Shown: one piece after another, positions 34,396 through 47,000 of the stretch
Position numbering within the stretch: position 1 is the stretch's first letter
How the letters are laid out: every line of letters begins with the position of its first letter
Notes under the pieces: model-generated
Database searches by the model: none
Seen by the model: the letters and a program-made list of their open reading frames with translations, nothing else
Told to the model about the DNA's origin: nothing
Program-made: the position numbers and the translations under genes
Origin: Norana najaformis
Taxonomy: Eukaryota; Annelida; Clitellata; Crassiclitellata; Hormogastridae
Direction: 5' to 3'
DNA length: 64,000 nt
NCBI GenBank assembly: GCA_964023275.1
Contig: OZ029917.1
Coordinates: 24,796,505 to 24,860,504, forward strand

Positions 34396-36609
34396 GTTAG
34401 TCATGTCGTCTGTATAAACAACTCTGTCATTGTCAATGCTGCGTTCCTTCGGGATGTTTCGAGACACGACTCGTTCATGTAGCGCTGCTACGGTGCAAGC
34501 ACTGGTCGAAGCCAAATAAGTCTGCTGCTAATGTTTATGTAATAATGCAGCATAATGCTAATGTTGCATAAATTCATACATATACCAACCTTCAATAATT
34601 TTATGCACACTCTGGAAATGTATGCATATGTATTTTTGTATGTGCTTACATATGTGTGAACGTGATTTTCCACTGCTTAGTAAGCAAGCTTTAAGCGCGC
34701 GTTTGAATCAGAAATTTTCACGACATCATATCGATAAGTAATTGTTGGTGATTGGTTGGTGCTGAACCAAGCTGACGTCTGCTGGGCTTCATGCCCGGAC
34801 ATGTTTTAAATATAGGTCTACGCTTCTGATTGGTGGAACTTCAGAGAAGATATTTTAGGGAGAATTTAAAGCAACGGATGATTTTGTTCTTGGTGATATT
34901 TAATGTAATGCTTGCATTTTAATGTGAAGTTTTACATACAGACTAGTTCGCCTTTGGTTTATTTTATTGGGCTTCAGGCTATGAATTAATGACTGAATGC
35001 TGACTGAACTAATTATGGTCGATAATTAATTAGAGCTGGGTTGAAGATTGGAAAATCAATTTCAGAGACTGCTGGAATGGTACAATGATGAGTAATTTAT
35101 AAGAATGCGAAATTATATGCAATTGTTGCGCAAGATTTAATGCTATAGCTTATAAAATACATATAGGTTACAGCTTCAAAGCACAACATAAGACCATAAC
35201 TTTGTTGGATAAGAAAGCATATGAACTTAATTTTGAGTGTAAAGTTGCTGATCACGATAAAGGTTGTACATCTTGCCCAGTTAACCTCACAGCCTGGATT
35301 AAAGGATCTCGGCCGTCTATTCCATGTGATGTTCCAGTTATGGGAGGGCGCAGATATCATGTTGCAAACTGTCACTTCTGCTCGACAAATAGACCTGGCT
35401 TTCTTAGAGGGCCAAGAATTCAACTCAGTATCTAAATCTGCCCATCGCCAATGAAGGCCATTGCCACACGATAGGTCTTCGTTTGTCATAGCTGTGTGTA
35501 CCTCCAACGGCAGGCGAAGCCATAAACTTCGAAACGATCTAGAACTTCAACCAGTGGAGTGCCGTGAACCCCAAAGAAAGAAGCTCATCAGAAAACTCAT
35601 TCTGAGTTAAATGAACCATGCAGTCAGGGACTTAAACTTATCAAGAGACCTGCACATTGTGGCCCCTTGCCTTCAATGGTGGAATCTGTTGGAGCAAGAA
35701 ACAGAAAATCCTGGGTTTCATAGCCGTCATGAAGAACTGAGTACCGCAGGTGTTTTTTTAAATAAAAATTATACTTTATGGATCTGCAAAGATGACGAAA
35801 TCTTAAATAATGCATAAATTCCGAAAACATCAGCTTATCCAGCGTGGCTAAACGTTCCTAGCTGAAACAATATTTGTCAAGCAGAAGTAACATTTTTGTC
35901 CAGTATTATTACAAATCAAACTATTTTGAAAAGAGGCCCGTAGAACTTAACACGGCAATGAGTTGCGCCATTGAATTTAGGAGCCTCTCAAAGACAGAGA
36001 ACCCGAAAGAGATGTTTTGTACTCATATTTCTTGTTTTATTATGAAAATTCTTTAAGAACAAGGCGGGAAAATCATATTTCAGCTTTGTTTCAGTCGTCG
36101 TCATCCAAGGATAGTCAAAGTACCGCCGTTGGGGCTGATTTGTTCCCGAGTTTTGGGTAGGAATTCTTAAGCAATAAAATGCATAAGATCAGAAAAGGTC
36201 GAAACGGTTGTCAGCACCCAATAGTCGTCCTCCGATATGCTTCAAATAACACCATAAAAATTGCCTTGCAAAAATACACTCATTTCAAAGCGCTAGTGAA
36301 AATCGTATTAGTGATATGCATTAGTTCGGCTCATTCCACTTGGAGAGGCGAGGGGTGATGGGTTGTGGTTCGCGGAATGAAGCACGGAATTCTTATACGT
36401 AATTCAAGGTAATTGATTATCTCTCCTCGCAGATGCGCAGTCACGACATAATCTGAGACGAAGGAAGCGTGCTTTTCATGCAAGTATGGTAGTCTCATCT
36501 AGAACTCTCTGACCTAGTCCCTCCACCCCTCCCTTCTGTGAGGACAACACAACTGCCTTTGAAATAATAAGTGCTGCGTCACATTCGCCTACATCCGGAA
36601 GAAATAAAT

Positions 36610-36965
36610 AGTGGTGGTGGTGATGATGATCATCATCAAGATGATTGTGATGATGATGGTGATTGTGGTTATGCTAAGATGATGAAGGTGATGAAGATGA
36701 TGATGTTGGCGATGATGGTGTTTGACTATAAAAGGTTCGCCTATATACTGACACCATGGGTGATGACTTTGGGGTGGGGTGGTGGTAATGGTGATAATGA
36801 TGATGTTGTATGTTTTTGAACATTTATATTTTAAATATAGGCACTTCATTTGAGACAGAGTTGGGTTTTCTGCATGACTTCTCTCTGTCTCTCTTTCTCT
36901 TTCTCTCTGTCTCTGTCTCTGTCTCTGTCTCTATCTGTCTGTCTGTCTGTCTGTCTCTCTCTGGT
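36610..36965. repeat. GAT/GGT triplets and CTCTGT tract
   Basis: GAT-rich triplets at 36610-36720 and 36783-36806, then CTCTGTCT/CTGT pyrimidine repeats at 36880-36963. Frames here encode poly-acidic or poly-Ser/Leu stretches and are not genes. Confidence 0.85.
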
Positions 36966-37069
36966 GGCTATTGCGAAAAGCTCTCATGTCGTTGAAGGAA
37001 GATTGAAGGCAGGTGGTGTGTATATACAGTGGAAGGGCAGAAAGATGGCCTGGTTCACCTTAAAAAGGA

Positions 37070-37165
37070 TGATCAGGCAACCGTGTCTTCTAGTCTTTTG
37101 GTTCGATTGACACGCAATTCCTTTCGGGCGTGACAGCCATCCGTCATAGCTACGACTGATACTGC
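37070..37165 (+). repeat. Interspersed repeat D, copy 1
   Basis: GATCAGGCAACCGTGT, TTTTGGTTCGATTGACACG and GTGACAGCCATCCGTC share order and spacing with 48905-49000 (GATCAGGCAACTGTAT, GACACGAAACTTCG, TTGACAGCCATCCGTC). Family unknown. Confidence 0.6.
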
Positions 37166-37384
37166 GGAAGGTTTAAAGTGGCCACGCTAGCGGGCACACG
37201 CAGATACGGTATTGCACTTCCTTTCCATGGTTGAGAGTCGACAATGCATTTGCAGTGTTCGATGATACAATATGTGTCTGCGCCGAAGATTGAGGATAAA
37301 ACCTTCGGGCCAGGCGCCAGCAAAGCGCTAATGGTCTCCATCAATAGACAGGAGACATCAGGAGCCCTAAACAGTCATACAATA

Positions 37385-37945
37385 CGTATGTGTATGTATG
37401 TATTTGCGCATGTATTTGTTTATGTATATGTGTGCATGTATATACATGTGTGTGCATGTAATTATATATGTGTGCATGTATGTATATATGTGTGCATGTA
37501 TGTATATATTTGTGCATGTATGTATATATGTGTGCATGTATGTATATATGTGTGCATGTATGTATGTGAGCATGCATGTATGTACATATATATATATTTG
37601 TGTGTGTAGGCCATGTAATATGTACGTATGTTTGTATGCATGTGTGTATGTGTGCATCTATGCATGTATGTATGTATATATGCATGTATGCATATATGTG
37701 TGAGTACGTATGTACGTAAGTACGCGTGTATTTATGTATGTATGTAGGCGTGCATCTATGTATGCATGTATGTATGTATATATGTATGTATGTATATATG
37801 CATATATGTATGTATGCATATATATGCATATATGTATGTATATATGCATATATGTATGTATATATGCATGTATGTTTGTATGTATCTATATATGCATTTA
37901 TGTATGTATGTATATATGTATGCATGTATGTGTGTGTATATATGG
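37385..37945. repeat. TATG/TGCATG satellite-like array
   Basis: About 560 bases of TGTA, TGCA and TATA steps. From about 37465 a 20 bp unit TGTGTGCATGTATGTATATA repeats five times. All six-frame products are low-complexity Y/V/C/M/H/T peptides. Confidence 0.93.
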
Positions 37946-38094
37946 TTTAGTATTGCTCGAGCAAACTAGAAATGCTCCGAACAACATGCATGGATGCTGT
38001 TTATAAACGTTTGGGTTGCGTATCTCTGCGTAGACCCCATATAATTACTGTATATGCATATTAAATTCTGATGATGGTACATGTAATGATGATG

Positions 38095-38165
38095 GTGATG
38101 ATGATGATGATGACGACGACGATGATGATGATGATGACGACGACGATGATGATGATGATGATGTA
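38095..38165. repeat. GAT/GAC triplet microsatellite
   Basis: GATGATGATGACGACGAC pattern repeated twice, then GAT. Confidence 0.9.
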
Positions 38166-38214
38166 CGCTGTGCTGTTATAAGGATCGATGATGCACTCTA
38201 CCGAAATTCTCTTA

Positions 38215-38545
38215 TATATCGGATTACATTAGTGATGCACTTCACTGGCTTCCTGCTGAAGAAATAAGTTCAGGACTGTCCCCTGGGGCATCCCTCGTCG
38301 GTCGGTCGGCTCCGCCCAGGCATACATCAAGGAGTTCTGTGCTTCAGTCTCGAGTCTAGCGGGTTGGCGATCGCTGCGCTCGGCTGCCCGTCGAATTATG
38401 CAGGCGCCGCGCTTCTGTATATCAACTCCAGCCCAGAGTGCCTTCTCAGCTCTGGACCTTCCTCTTGGAACAGTCTTCCATTTCACATACTGTGTCCCCA
38501 AACTCTGCTCAACGAACATTTCCAAACTAGTTTAAAGCGTTGTTG
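38215..38545 (+). mobile_element. CR1/L2-like LINE C-terminal fragment, host of the piggyBac insertion
   Basis: Frames read LHWLPAEE-like start (TTCACTGGCTTCCTGCTGAA), AYIKEFCASVSSLAGWRSLR (SDLCQPVSS..G.RSLRSA in the family) and SAFSALDLPLGT / SSGPSSWNSLP. These are the C-terminal blocks of L2/CR1 ORF2. One frameshift is needed. Downstream continuity resumes after the piggyBac element at 40297. Confidence 0.8.
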
Positions 38546-38550
38546 TTTAA

Positions 38551-40292
38551 CCCTCATCCACATTGGTCATGAAAGTCACATTATTGCATACCTGGGGTCC
38601 GTCTGGACCCAACGGTTAAAATGCATGTTTCGAGTGATATTTGCATTCCGACATCAAAACAGCCGAAGTTCTTCTTGAAACATAGTAACACATAATAATT
38701 TTCATTAAGTAGGTCCTAACTTGTCATGAAAAGAATATCTTTATTACACTAATCAGGTACAGGCAAATGTTATATAATGAATGTAACAGGTCGCTCATCA
38801 AAGCGAACTGTTCAATTTAAGCTTAGTTTAATTCAAGAATTTCAATTGAATGAAGAAAGTTCTTAAGCTAAGCAAAAATCCTGATTTAATCTTCAGTTGA
38901 TATGTTTAGGGGTCGTCTGTTACATACACTTGGCCCACATAAAGTCAGGTGTCGAGTGATCCATGCAGACATTTCTGCGGCAGAACAGTGCACTCTTGTT
39001 TCACTTTTCTGTCAGCACTGCGTGGAAAGATGTTGCAACGATGCTTTCTGGGAGGCTCTTTGCTGTCAAGGTTGCCTTCCTCTTCAATCAATACACACAA
39101 TATGTTGGTACGCTTGATAGCACTTCTCACTTCATCTTGCACAGCTCGGGGATCTGCAGCACTTACAGCAATTTGTTCGTGAACCAGTTCATGGCCCAAC
39201 TGTAACATGAATAGTCGACGACGACGGCTCCCACTTCGAGATTCTCACTCTGGACAGTTTCTTAGCCAGATAACAAGGGCTGCAATGCAAGCGACATGAC
39301 TATGTTGAAGAACAATGATAATGGTCATCGTTTGAATTTTCGTTTGCAGGAGTATGGTGCAGCAAATTTGTCCTTGTTGTCTACTCTCCCCTTCTTGGAA
39401 TTGTAGTGAAGTATGATAAGAGGCTTGTGATCGTCACATGCTGTTGCACTGTCATGATGCACAGAGGACAGTAAGATGACAGCCTTTGCCTTTTTTGGAA
39501 TATAAGTGTAATTTACAGTGTAATTTCTACAGAAGCCAAAACTTGTTGATTTTTCTTCTCTGATTTTTCTTGCATTTCATTTGGGATATCGGTCTTGTTT
39601 TTGCGAATTGTTCCCACATACGTAGTATGCTGTTCAAACAGCGTCTTTACAAGAGGCAGGCTGGTGAAAAAGATTGTCACCAATGATATTACGACCCGTC
39701 TTCATCCATGGCTTGGCGCCCACCCCAGCCACGTGCTGTACCACGAGTTGATGTTTTGCCACGAACTTGTGCTGCAGGAAGTGCAGGTTCTTCAGCAGGC
39801 TCAAAGTCATCACTGTCAGCTTCTTCTTCGTCAGAAACATGATCAATTTCATCTTCTTCATCAACCATCTCATTGTTGCTTTCTTCGTTGCTCTGAACTT
39901 CATCACAGAGTAGTATCTTCAGCGCTTCACAACAGTATAACTAGCACGTCTTTGAGCCATTTTATATTGAAATGCCTAGGAACAGTTGCCAAACATTTAA
40001 ATGCTCCATCATTTCCTTAAAATGGGCGCCTAAGTAATTTTATTTACATTTTTTCAAAATATTTTCATTTGTGGGGTCCAACTGGACCCCAGGGGTCTCT
40101 ATGGACCCCAAATGAAATTTAAATTTTTTTCCTTTGTGAAATAATTTGCTGACCTATAAATTTATGCAGCTGTTGATCGATGAAGGGCTGACAATTATGT
40201 GAAATAATAGTGTTATGCCATCAAGGGAACAAAAGTTACACATATTCTAAAATGGCTGGGGTCCGCTTGGACCTCAGGTATGCGGATGAGGG
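38551..40292 (-). mobile_element. piggyBac element, internally deleted, with TTAA target duplications
   Basis: 1742 bp flanked by TTAA at 38547-38550 and 40293-40296. Left terminus CCCTCATCCACAT; right terminus reversed CCCTCATCCGCATACCTGAG. Both ends also share a subterminal GCATACCTGRGGTCC, displaced by about 22 bases on the left. The minus strand codes for piggyBac transposase pieces: ATG at 39960, acidic N-terminus (DEEDEIDHVSDEEEADS), GRNIIGDN with the second catalytic Asp, TTYVGTIRKNKTDIPNEM, KGRVDNKDKF with the third Asp, and a C-terminal cysteine-rich block (FPRSADRKVKQECT). The core with the first catalytic Asp is missing and frames are broken, so it encodes no active transposase. 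Confidence 0.92.
38934..39960 (-). pseudogene. Broken piggyBac transposase frame
   Basis: The coding part inside the piggyBac element. Starting at ATG (39960-39958) the frame is broken after VVKR by a TGA near 39919; acidic N-terminal coding continues in the next frame. Another shift near 39680 separates GRNIIGDN from FFTSLPLVKTLFEQHTTYVG. The stretch 39180-39480 holds the HYN.KKGRVDNKDK block and the final tryptophan/leucine helix region; 38934-39208 gives LGHELVHEQIAVSAADPRA and the zinc-binding tail. In intact piggyBac about 560-600 residues would be expected; here about 300 are left. Confidence 0.85.
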
Positions 40293-40296
40293 TTAA

Positions 40297-40345
40297 TACA
40301 GTTAGGTATTCATGCGTGCTGCTGTGATAGGAAATCAAAAGGCCC
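40297..40345 (+). mobile_element. LINE remnant distal to the piggyBac insertion
   Basis: Directly after the right TTAA the sequence reads TACAGTTAGGTATTCATGCGTGCTGC, plausibly the continuation (NTVRYSCVLL) of the ORF2 tail interrupted at 38546. The match is short. Confidence 0.4.
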
Positions 40346-40963
40346 AGTGCTAAGTATCTTGATGCGTAGGTGGTGTGTACTTGTAAAAATACATTGTTTA
40401 TTGTTTATCGTATAATATGTATGTATAGACGTACGCACGTACATACACATCAAGTTACTTAGTATGGGGCCTTTTGGGTTCCTATCAAAGCGGCACAAAT
40501 GGCTATCTAACTGTACTAAACAATAAGTGCATATACATAAATACACATATACACATATATATATATAATACATAGGTTTACAAAAAAATAGATAGGCAGC
40601 TAGATGTCGCGACAGCCTAGATGGCTGTTATTGACGCATTTTCTTTATCTTGATAGATTAGTACATACATACTTACATTCATACATACATTCATACATAC
40701 ATACATACATACGGCTTGTTGTTAATGATGATGATGGTGTGCTGTTGGTATCTTTTTGTTGATGCTAATATTTATGCTCTTAATGACAAGTATCGTTTGT
40801 AGTTCATTGTGATGATCGTAATGATCAAGATAGCGATATGAGTTCATTGCGTGAAGAACGGCTATATAATCGTATATACATGTATATATGTGCTATGTAT
40901 CCGTACGTGTGCATATATATATGCATATATAGGTACATTTGTGTTTTTAAAATTTCTTTCCAG

Positions 40964-41073
40964 CTAGTGAAAATGCACCAGTTGGTCTCGGAGGTTGTGG
41001 ACGGATTCTAACCTTCTTCTCCTGGGTTATCGTGGCCTTAACGTTTCCCCTATCGCTCTGCATTTGCTTAAAA
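40964..41073 (+). CDS. Stomatin exon: membrane hairpin
   Basis: Acceptor AATTTCTTTCCAG, donor AAA|GTAAGT. Needs one base from the preceding exon; then SENAPVGLGGCGRILTFFSW and VIVALTFPLSLCICLK. LG.CG.IL..FS......TFP.S....K is the classical stomatin start of the membrane hairpin, including the proline that bends it. Confidence 0.94.
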
Positions 41074-44000
41074 GTAAGTCCGCATCATCATCATCATCGT
41101 CGTCGTCGTCGTCGTCATCGTCGTAGTAGTAGTCTTCGTTTTCATTCTAGTCACCACCATCGTCATCTTGATCATCGCCAGATCTGTCGCCATTGTTGTA
41201 TGATGACGTCATTGTCGTCTTTCGTCTTGAATGAGAGTATCACGTAACATTGCCTTAAGAATCCGGAAGTGTGCATTCGCCTCCTCTTGACAGTTGCTGG
41301 CTGTTGCCTGTGCAGGTGGTTCAGGAATATGAAAGAGCCGTCATCTTCCGACTCGGTCGCCTGTTTTCAGGCGGAGCTAAAGGCCCAGGTACTTAATCCG
41401 TTGCCACGCCTTCTTTACAATTTATTTATTTACTTACCAGTTAAGTCAAGGGTGTATATGCCTACACAGGCCAGTGACGCAGCTCTCCTCGCATATTACA
41501 ATCCCACCCATCCAACCCCGGTAGGGATAGAGTGCCACCTGGTTAGATACATGTCCATTGGATAGTGACGCAAAGAATGTGTAATTCTATTATGGCAAGC
41601 ATATAAAAAGACTTAAAAGTGTAAAAGCACATTTAGCATGTCGACGATCTTTCACAGTCAATCGATCGGGTTTCTTACTGACGACTCGCTCGATTTGTAG
41701 CATAGCGTTAACTCGATAAAAGACGCACAGTCTTGGTTTTCGAATACATAACTGACTAAACGAATAGTGAAAAACAGTCCTTGAAATGTCAACACACAGT
41801 TGCAAAAAGCACGAAGCTTTTAACGATCTTTGTATGCCAAATAAGTTGAAATAACCAACTGAGCACAAGACAAGTTACTGTTACAAACACTTGTTCTCGC
41901 TCTCCACAATGCCTTTGCGTCTGCATTTTACAGGCTATTTCCCGACATGTCAACTTTTACCGCAGACGTCAGACATTGCGCGTGATCGTCGACCAATCAC
42001 AAATAAGTAAAAACATAAAATCGACGTCACGTCGCGCCTAATCGTGGGAATTAACCCACCAGCCAATCAAGCACAAGTTCGCAACTCGATGACTCATCGA
42101 TGTGACGCCATAGAAATTTCCGATGCAAACGCGTGTTTATTCAACAATGAAAAAGTTACTTTCACATAGCCCCATGTTAGGGAGTTGACTATGTCCCACC
42201 TTTCCTCACTCTTTCTCCATGGGGAATGATGGCAATTAAATTTTTTTTTCATTTAGGCCTACTGTGAACAAAATGTTTACTCCGTTGAGTCAGCATTTTT
42301 AAAGACCGCATTTGTATATGGAATTTCCTCGGCTAATGTTGACACTATTTAAAACTAGTGTTTGCGTATATTATGAACGCATAAAATACGATTTCCGTTT
42401 TAGCGCATTTTTATCTCAATTAACGCAATTGTTGACATTTTCTTGAACAGGTATATTTTTCGTTCTGCCCTGTATCGACACCTACACGAAGGTTGACTTG
42501 CGAACTGTGACCTTCGACGTTCCACCGCAAGAGGTGATACTAACATTCAAACATTTTAAAGGTGCTATATTATTCAATGACTTCTATAGTGCCATTAAAA
42601 TACAATGAACTCATATACAGTTTCTATTACATTTTCTTTTTTCGAATTTCATTTTAAGTTCCTTTCTACCTCGCTTCGACAGTCCTTCCTTCCTTCCTTC
42701 TTTCCATCCTTCCTTCTTTCCTTCTTTCTTTCCTTCCTTTTTTCCTTCCTACCTTCCTTCCTTCCTTACTTACTTACTTCCTTCTTCCCTTCCTTTCTAC
42801 TTACCTTCCTTCCTTTCTTTCTTCCTTTCTTTCTACCTACCTTCCTTCCTCCTTCCTACCTTCCTTCCTTCCTTCCTAGCTTCCTCCCTTCCTTCCTTCC
42901 TATCTTCCTACCTTCCTACCTTCCTTCTTTCCTTTCTTCCTACCTTCCTTTCTTCCTTCCTTCCTTCCTTTCTTCCTTCTTTCCTTCCTTCCTTCCTTCC
43001 TTCTTTCCTTCTTTCCTTCTTTCCTTCTTTCCTTCCTTCCTTCCTTCCTTCCTTCCTTCCTTCCTTCCTTCCTTCCTTCCTTCCTTTCTTCCTTCCTTGG
43101 CAAGTCCTTGGGCTCACTAGACGTTGGTGTCAATCGGACGCCTGCATTTTGCTCCACCAGTTGGTGTCATCCATTCTGCATATGTCACCCTCTTCATCGC
43201 TGTCGGTCCTCTTCAATAGGGCTTCGTCATTTCCCTTCACAACTCCTGCCGTGTGTCGCCACAGCCAAGTCAAAACCAAGTGAAAAAGATTCAATCCGGG
43301 CAGGAGGAGGAAAAGACACCCAGGCATCGATAGGTTAAGGTAGAGGATTAAGAAGGTGTTGCTGACTCGGACTACGTACGCCCTCCTCTCTCCCCGCCCG
43401 TGTTGCATTTGACGAATGCCATGGGCCCAGGACTCACACGATATTTCATTTGATTGTTTTCTGTCGTATTATTTGTTTTTTACTGCCGGTAGTATGCGCA
43501 CCACACCGACCTATCATGATTCTTTTTAATCCAGGCTTCGGGCTGGCATGTGCGACCATGCGTCGAAATTTTATTACAAGATGCCAAATCGAACTAACGT
43601 ACTTAAAGGTAAGGTAAGACAAGATAAGGTTAGGTAAGGTTAAGTAAGGTAAGATAAGGTCAGGTAAGGTTAAGTTAGGTTAGGTAAGGTAAAGCAATTA
43701 AGGTAAGGTTAGGCAAGGTAAAGTAAGACAATACCAGGTAATCTAAGGTAGGTTAAAGTAGTTAAAGGCAAAGTATTGTGATAAATGCGGTAATCGCTCT
43801 TGTTTCAACAGTTTTTCCTGTTGGTTGTGTCGTCATGACAACTGGAAGGCTTAACGGAAGTGCAGTAGCAGTGACTAGTTCCTTCTGATATAATCGAAAT
43901 AAACAAGAAGAAAGGCGGTGAAAGCTCATTTCTCCCGCAGTTTTATATTCCTCCCCTGAGTTTCGACCGAACGTATTTATTTTATAGTAGATGACATGTG

Positions 44001-47000
44001 TATATACATACATATGCAATATATATTCATTTTATAGTCGATGACATGTGCATATACGTACATATGCAATATATTTATATATTCGAAGATGAGAAATGTT
44101 TGTTTGCATTCCCTAAGGCAGCCAAGGTTCGACGCCTAAACACGCACAGGCACAGAATCGTTCACCCGCAAATATTGTAAAATCTTGATACATGTATGAA
44201 TTTCATATACATATACATTTTATATACATAAAAATTATATGCGTGTATATATATATATAGAAATTGTATGGAAGATCGGCTAAGACGTCGATAAAACAGG
44301 AAAAGGACAGACGGAATGGCGCGAATATCATCCCACCTCCTCCCACGTTTGTGTATTCTCCACCAGAATTCCACCGCCACCGCCACCGCCGCATATATAA
44401 TGTGCTGTATATATACACATGTATGTTGCTTTATCTGTATAGTGGCAGCCATACACTTTCTGCATGTGTTGGTCCACAAACGGCAGTCGACCGTTTACAC
44501 GCTACACAAACGATGCGACTTTTTCTTTAGGCCACACACATTTGTGTATAGTTTAATGCCGACGTCAGTGTGTATGTGTGTGTCTGTGTGTGTGTCTGTG
44601 TGTGTCTGTGTCTGTGTGTGTGTGTGTGTGGGTGGGTGGGTTGGGTGGTGAAGCAGAATGCTTAACCCTGCAGTGGAGCGAATCCATAGATCTTCCAACG
44701 CATATACGTTGCTTTGACCACGCAACGCATAGGCTTCCTTTTGAATGAATGAAAATAAGGATATTTGCAAAACACGTCCCATTATATGTATATATAACCT
44801 ATGAATAAGCAGATGTATAGATATAAATAACCTATGCATAAACTGATGTAAATATATAACCTATGCATAAACCGTAAATGCACTATATTGTATGGTCCTG
44901 CTGGGATATAAGAACAGCAGTGTCTGATTTGTGGTTGGAAATAGTAGGCTATCGGAAAATTCCCAAAAATGGCAGATGCCAGAGGAGTGGGACAAATGCG
45001 TCTCACAGAGTGTAATGGTCAGTCTGAAGCTGTGCTGGGAAGTTTCCGCAGTCTGCATGCAAATCGTTACCTGACGAACTTTACAGTAAATCCATAAATG
45101 TGATTATTTAACTAAACATTACATTTGGAGTATTAATGATTGTTATTGAGACAAATAAAGGCTCAAGCAGTTTTTTCTAGTTTAACAAGATGCATTTTAT
45201 TAGCAGTGATATTATAGCAAACAATCGATGGTCGATTCCGTGTACAATCGCATTAAATTGTAATTATAGCCTTTTGAATGATCCAGGAGGTCACAGAGTG
45301 CGCAATGCAGGCTTCGGGGATAAACAGTCTGAAGAAAGTGATAACTGAACGGCCACAGAGAAATGGCGCAGCAGAAACAAATAGGCAGTGAAGTTTACTG
45401 ACTTGGACTAGCAACCAAGAAAACTCATGAACCCATTATTGTCTTGGTTCGAAGCGGCTTCGACTACCAGAGACTGCTGGACTGGTGCAGACAGACACAG
45501 CTCGCATGGTTCTAAATAGCAGTTTAAAACGATTTGACACAGGAAGCTGAATATGGGAAAGGATATTGCCATCTTGTAGTCGGGAACTGTAGAGACAAGT
45601 GACAATGCATGCAGTGGACACCTACGGGCTCTTGGCCCATGGATCATGATGATGATGATGATGATGTAGTCCTTGAGCATATGTAAAATATGGATTTGAG
45701 TACACCTGGTGTCTTCCACTTAATAATAACTTGTCCGCAGAAACCTCCACCACCCCATCGCGCCTCGAAGCCACAGTTCTGGGACCGCTTTGATGCTGGT
45801 TTGATGCTGTCTACACTCGAACGTTCTAGAATCGAAAACTATCAGCTTCCAGTCAAGTTGACAAACTGTTTCAGAGTTGACAGAATCGCTGTGCTCTGAC
45901 AATATAGCAGATCAGTGCTGACGCATCTGACGAATCTAAGCCGACCCGTTTTGCCGTCATGCGTACTTACGCATATATTCACCAGAGAAGTTTATGCAAA
46001 ATAATGGAATTTAACGCCTTAAACTGCAATTACAACGGCGGGGCTGATGGCGTTGAAACAACAAAAGACTGTTGAGCACTGAGGGCTAGCGAGGTACAAG
46101 GCTTCGCCCCGGGTCGCAGCCACAGACAAAATTCACGGCGACAAAGACTTGCCGAGCTTTTAGATGAGTGATGCGCAAGTTTGTTCTTGACCGTTCCTAA
46201 CAAGCTCCTTTTTTGTCTCTTCGTCGAGGATGATTCCGACCATGTGGGCCTTCTGAAGAATCTGGTCTTTCACGGTCTGATACTTCTTGACTTCATCTAG
46301 GATAAGCTCGTACGACTCTTCGCTGATCGTGGTGTCCTCGGCGACCCTCGAAATGTAGCTATGGACGGTGTTGAATTTTCTGCTGGCCAGCACGCGGGTG
46401 CTATCAGGTTTTGTCGTCTTGGCAAAGCACTTACGGGAGCAGGCGATGTCTATAATGTCGAGCATCTCGGCCACCGCAGTTGCGCTTTCAGTGACGAGGC
46501 CTGGAACGATCCCGACCCCAGTGGCCAGCAAAGTAGCGCCTCCCACACCCACACATTGGCTGGCGCCCGCAAGGTTAGCACACGCGTCATCCAACGCATT
46601 AATAGCCCTGCTGCGTTGCCAGTTCTACTGGCCTTTAAGTGTGTGACACTGGTTTATGGAAGCGATCGAACGCTATTCGATACTTGCGGTCGTAAGGCTT
46701 TGAAGTGAGGTCGATGAGCGCAAACCCAAACGGCTGAGCCACGAATTCGCCCTAGAGTTTTCTGAGCTTGTCTGGGCCCATGTAGGTGTCGTGCACAGCT
46801 CGCAGGGTCTTGCTGTCCTGGTCGAAGAGGACTTTGAGGTTCGCTTTATCTCTGATCGCCGGCTTGGCGATTTGGAAATAGTTCTGAGTGAGGTGGAAGC
46901 GGTCCACGCCACCGCTCCCTCCCTGGGTGAAGTATTTTTCAATCGACCCCTGCTTCTGAAGCATCACGTCGTCTAAGACCATGATGCTGTGCTCTTTATG

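Noticed and set aside
37341-38006. Several 60-194 codon frames rich in Y, C, V, H, T and M
   Set aside because: TATG/TGCATG repeats have no stops in several frames on both strands; they are not proteins.
42605-43157. 171-codon FLPSFLPS frame and complementary KEGRKEG frames
   Set aside because: Translation of the TTCC polypyrimidine tract inside a stomatin intron.
43605-43770. Internal telomeric repeat
   Set aside because: The unit is GGTAA/GGTTA with strong degeneration, not a regular TTAGGG or related telomere array.
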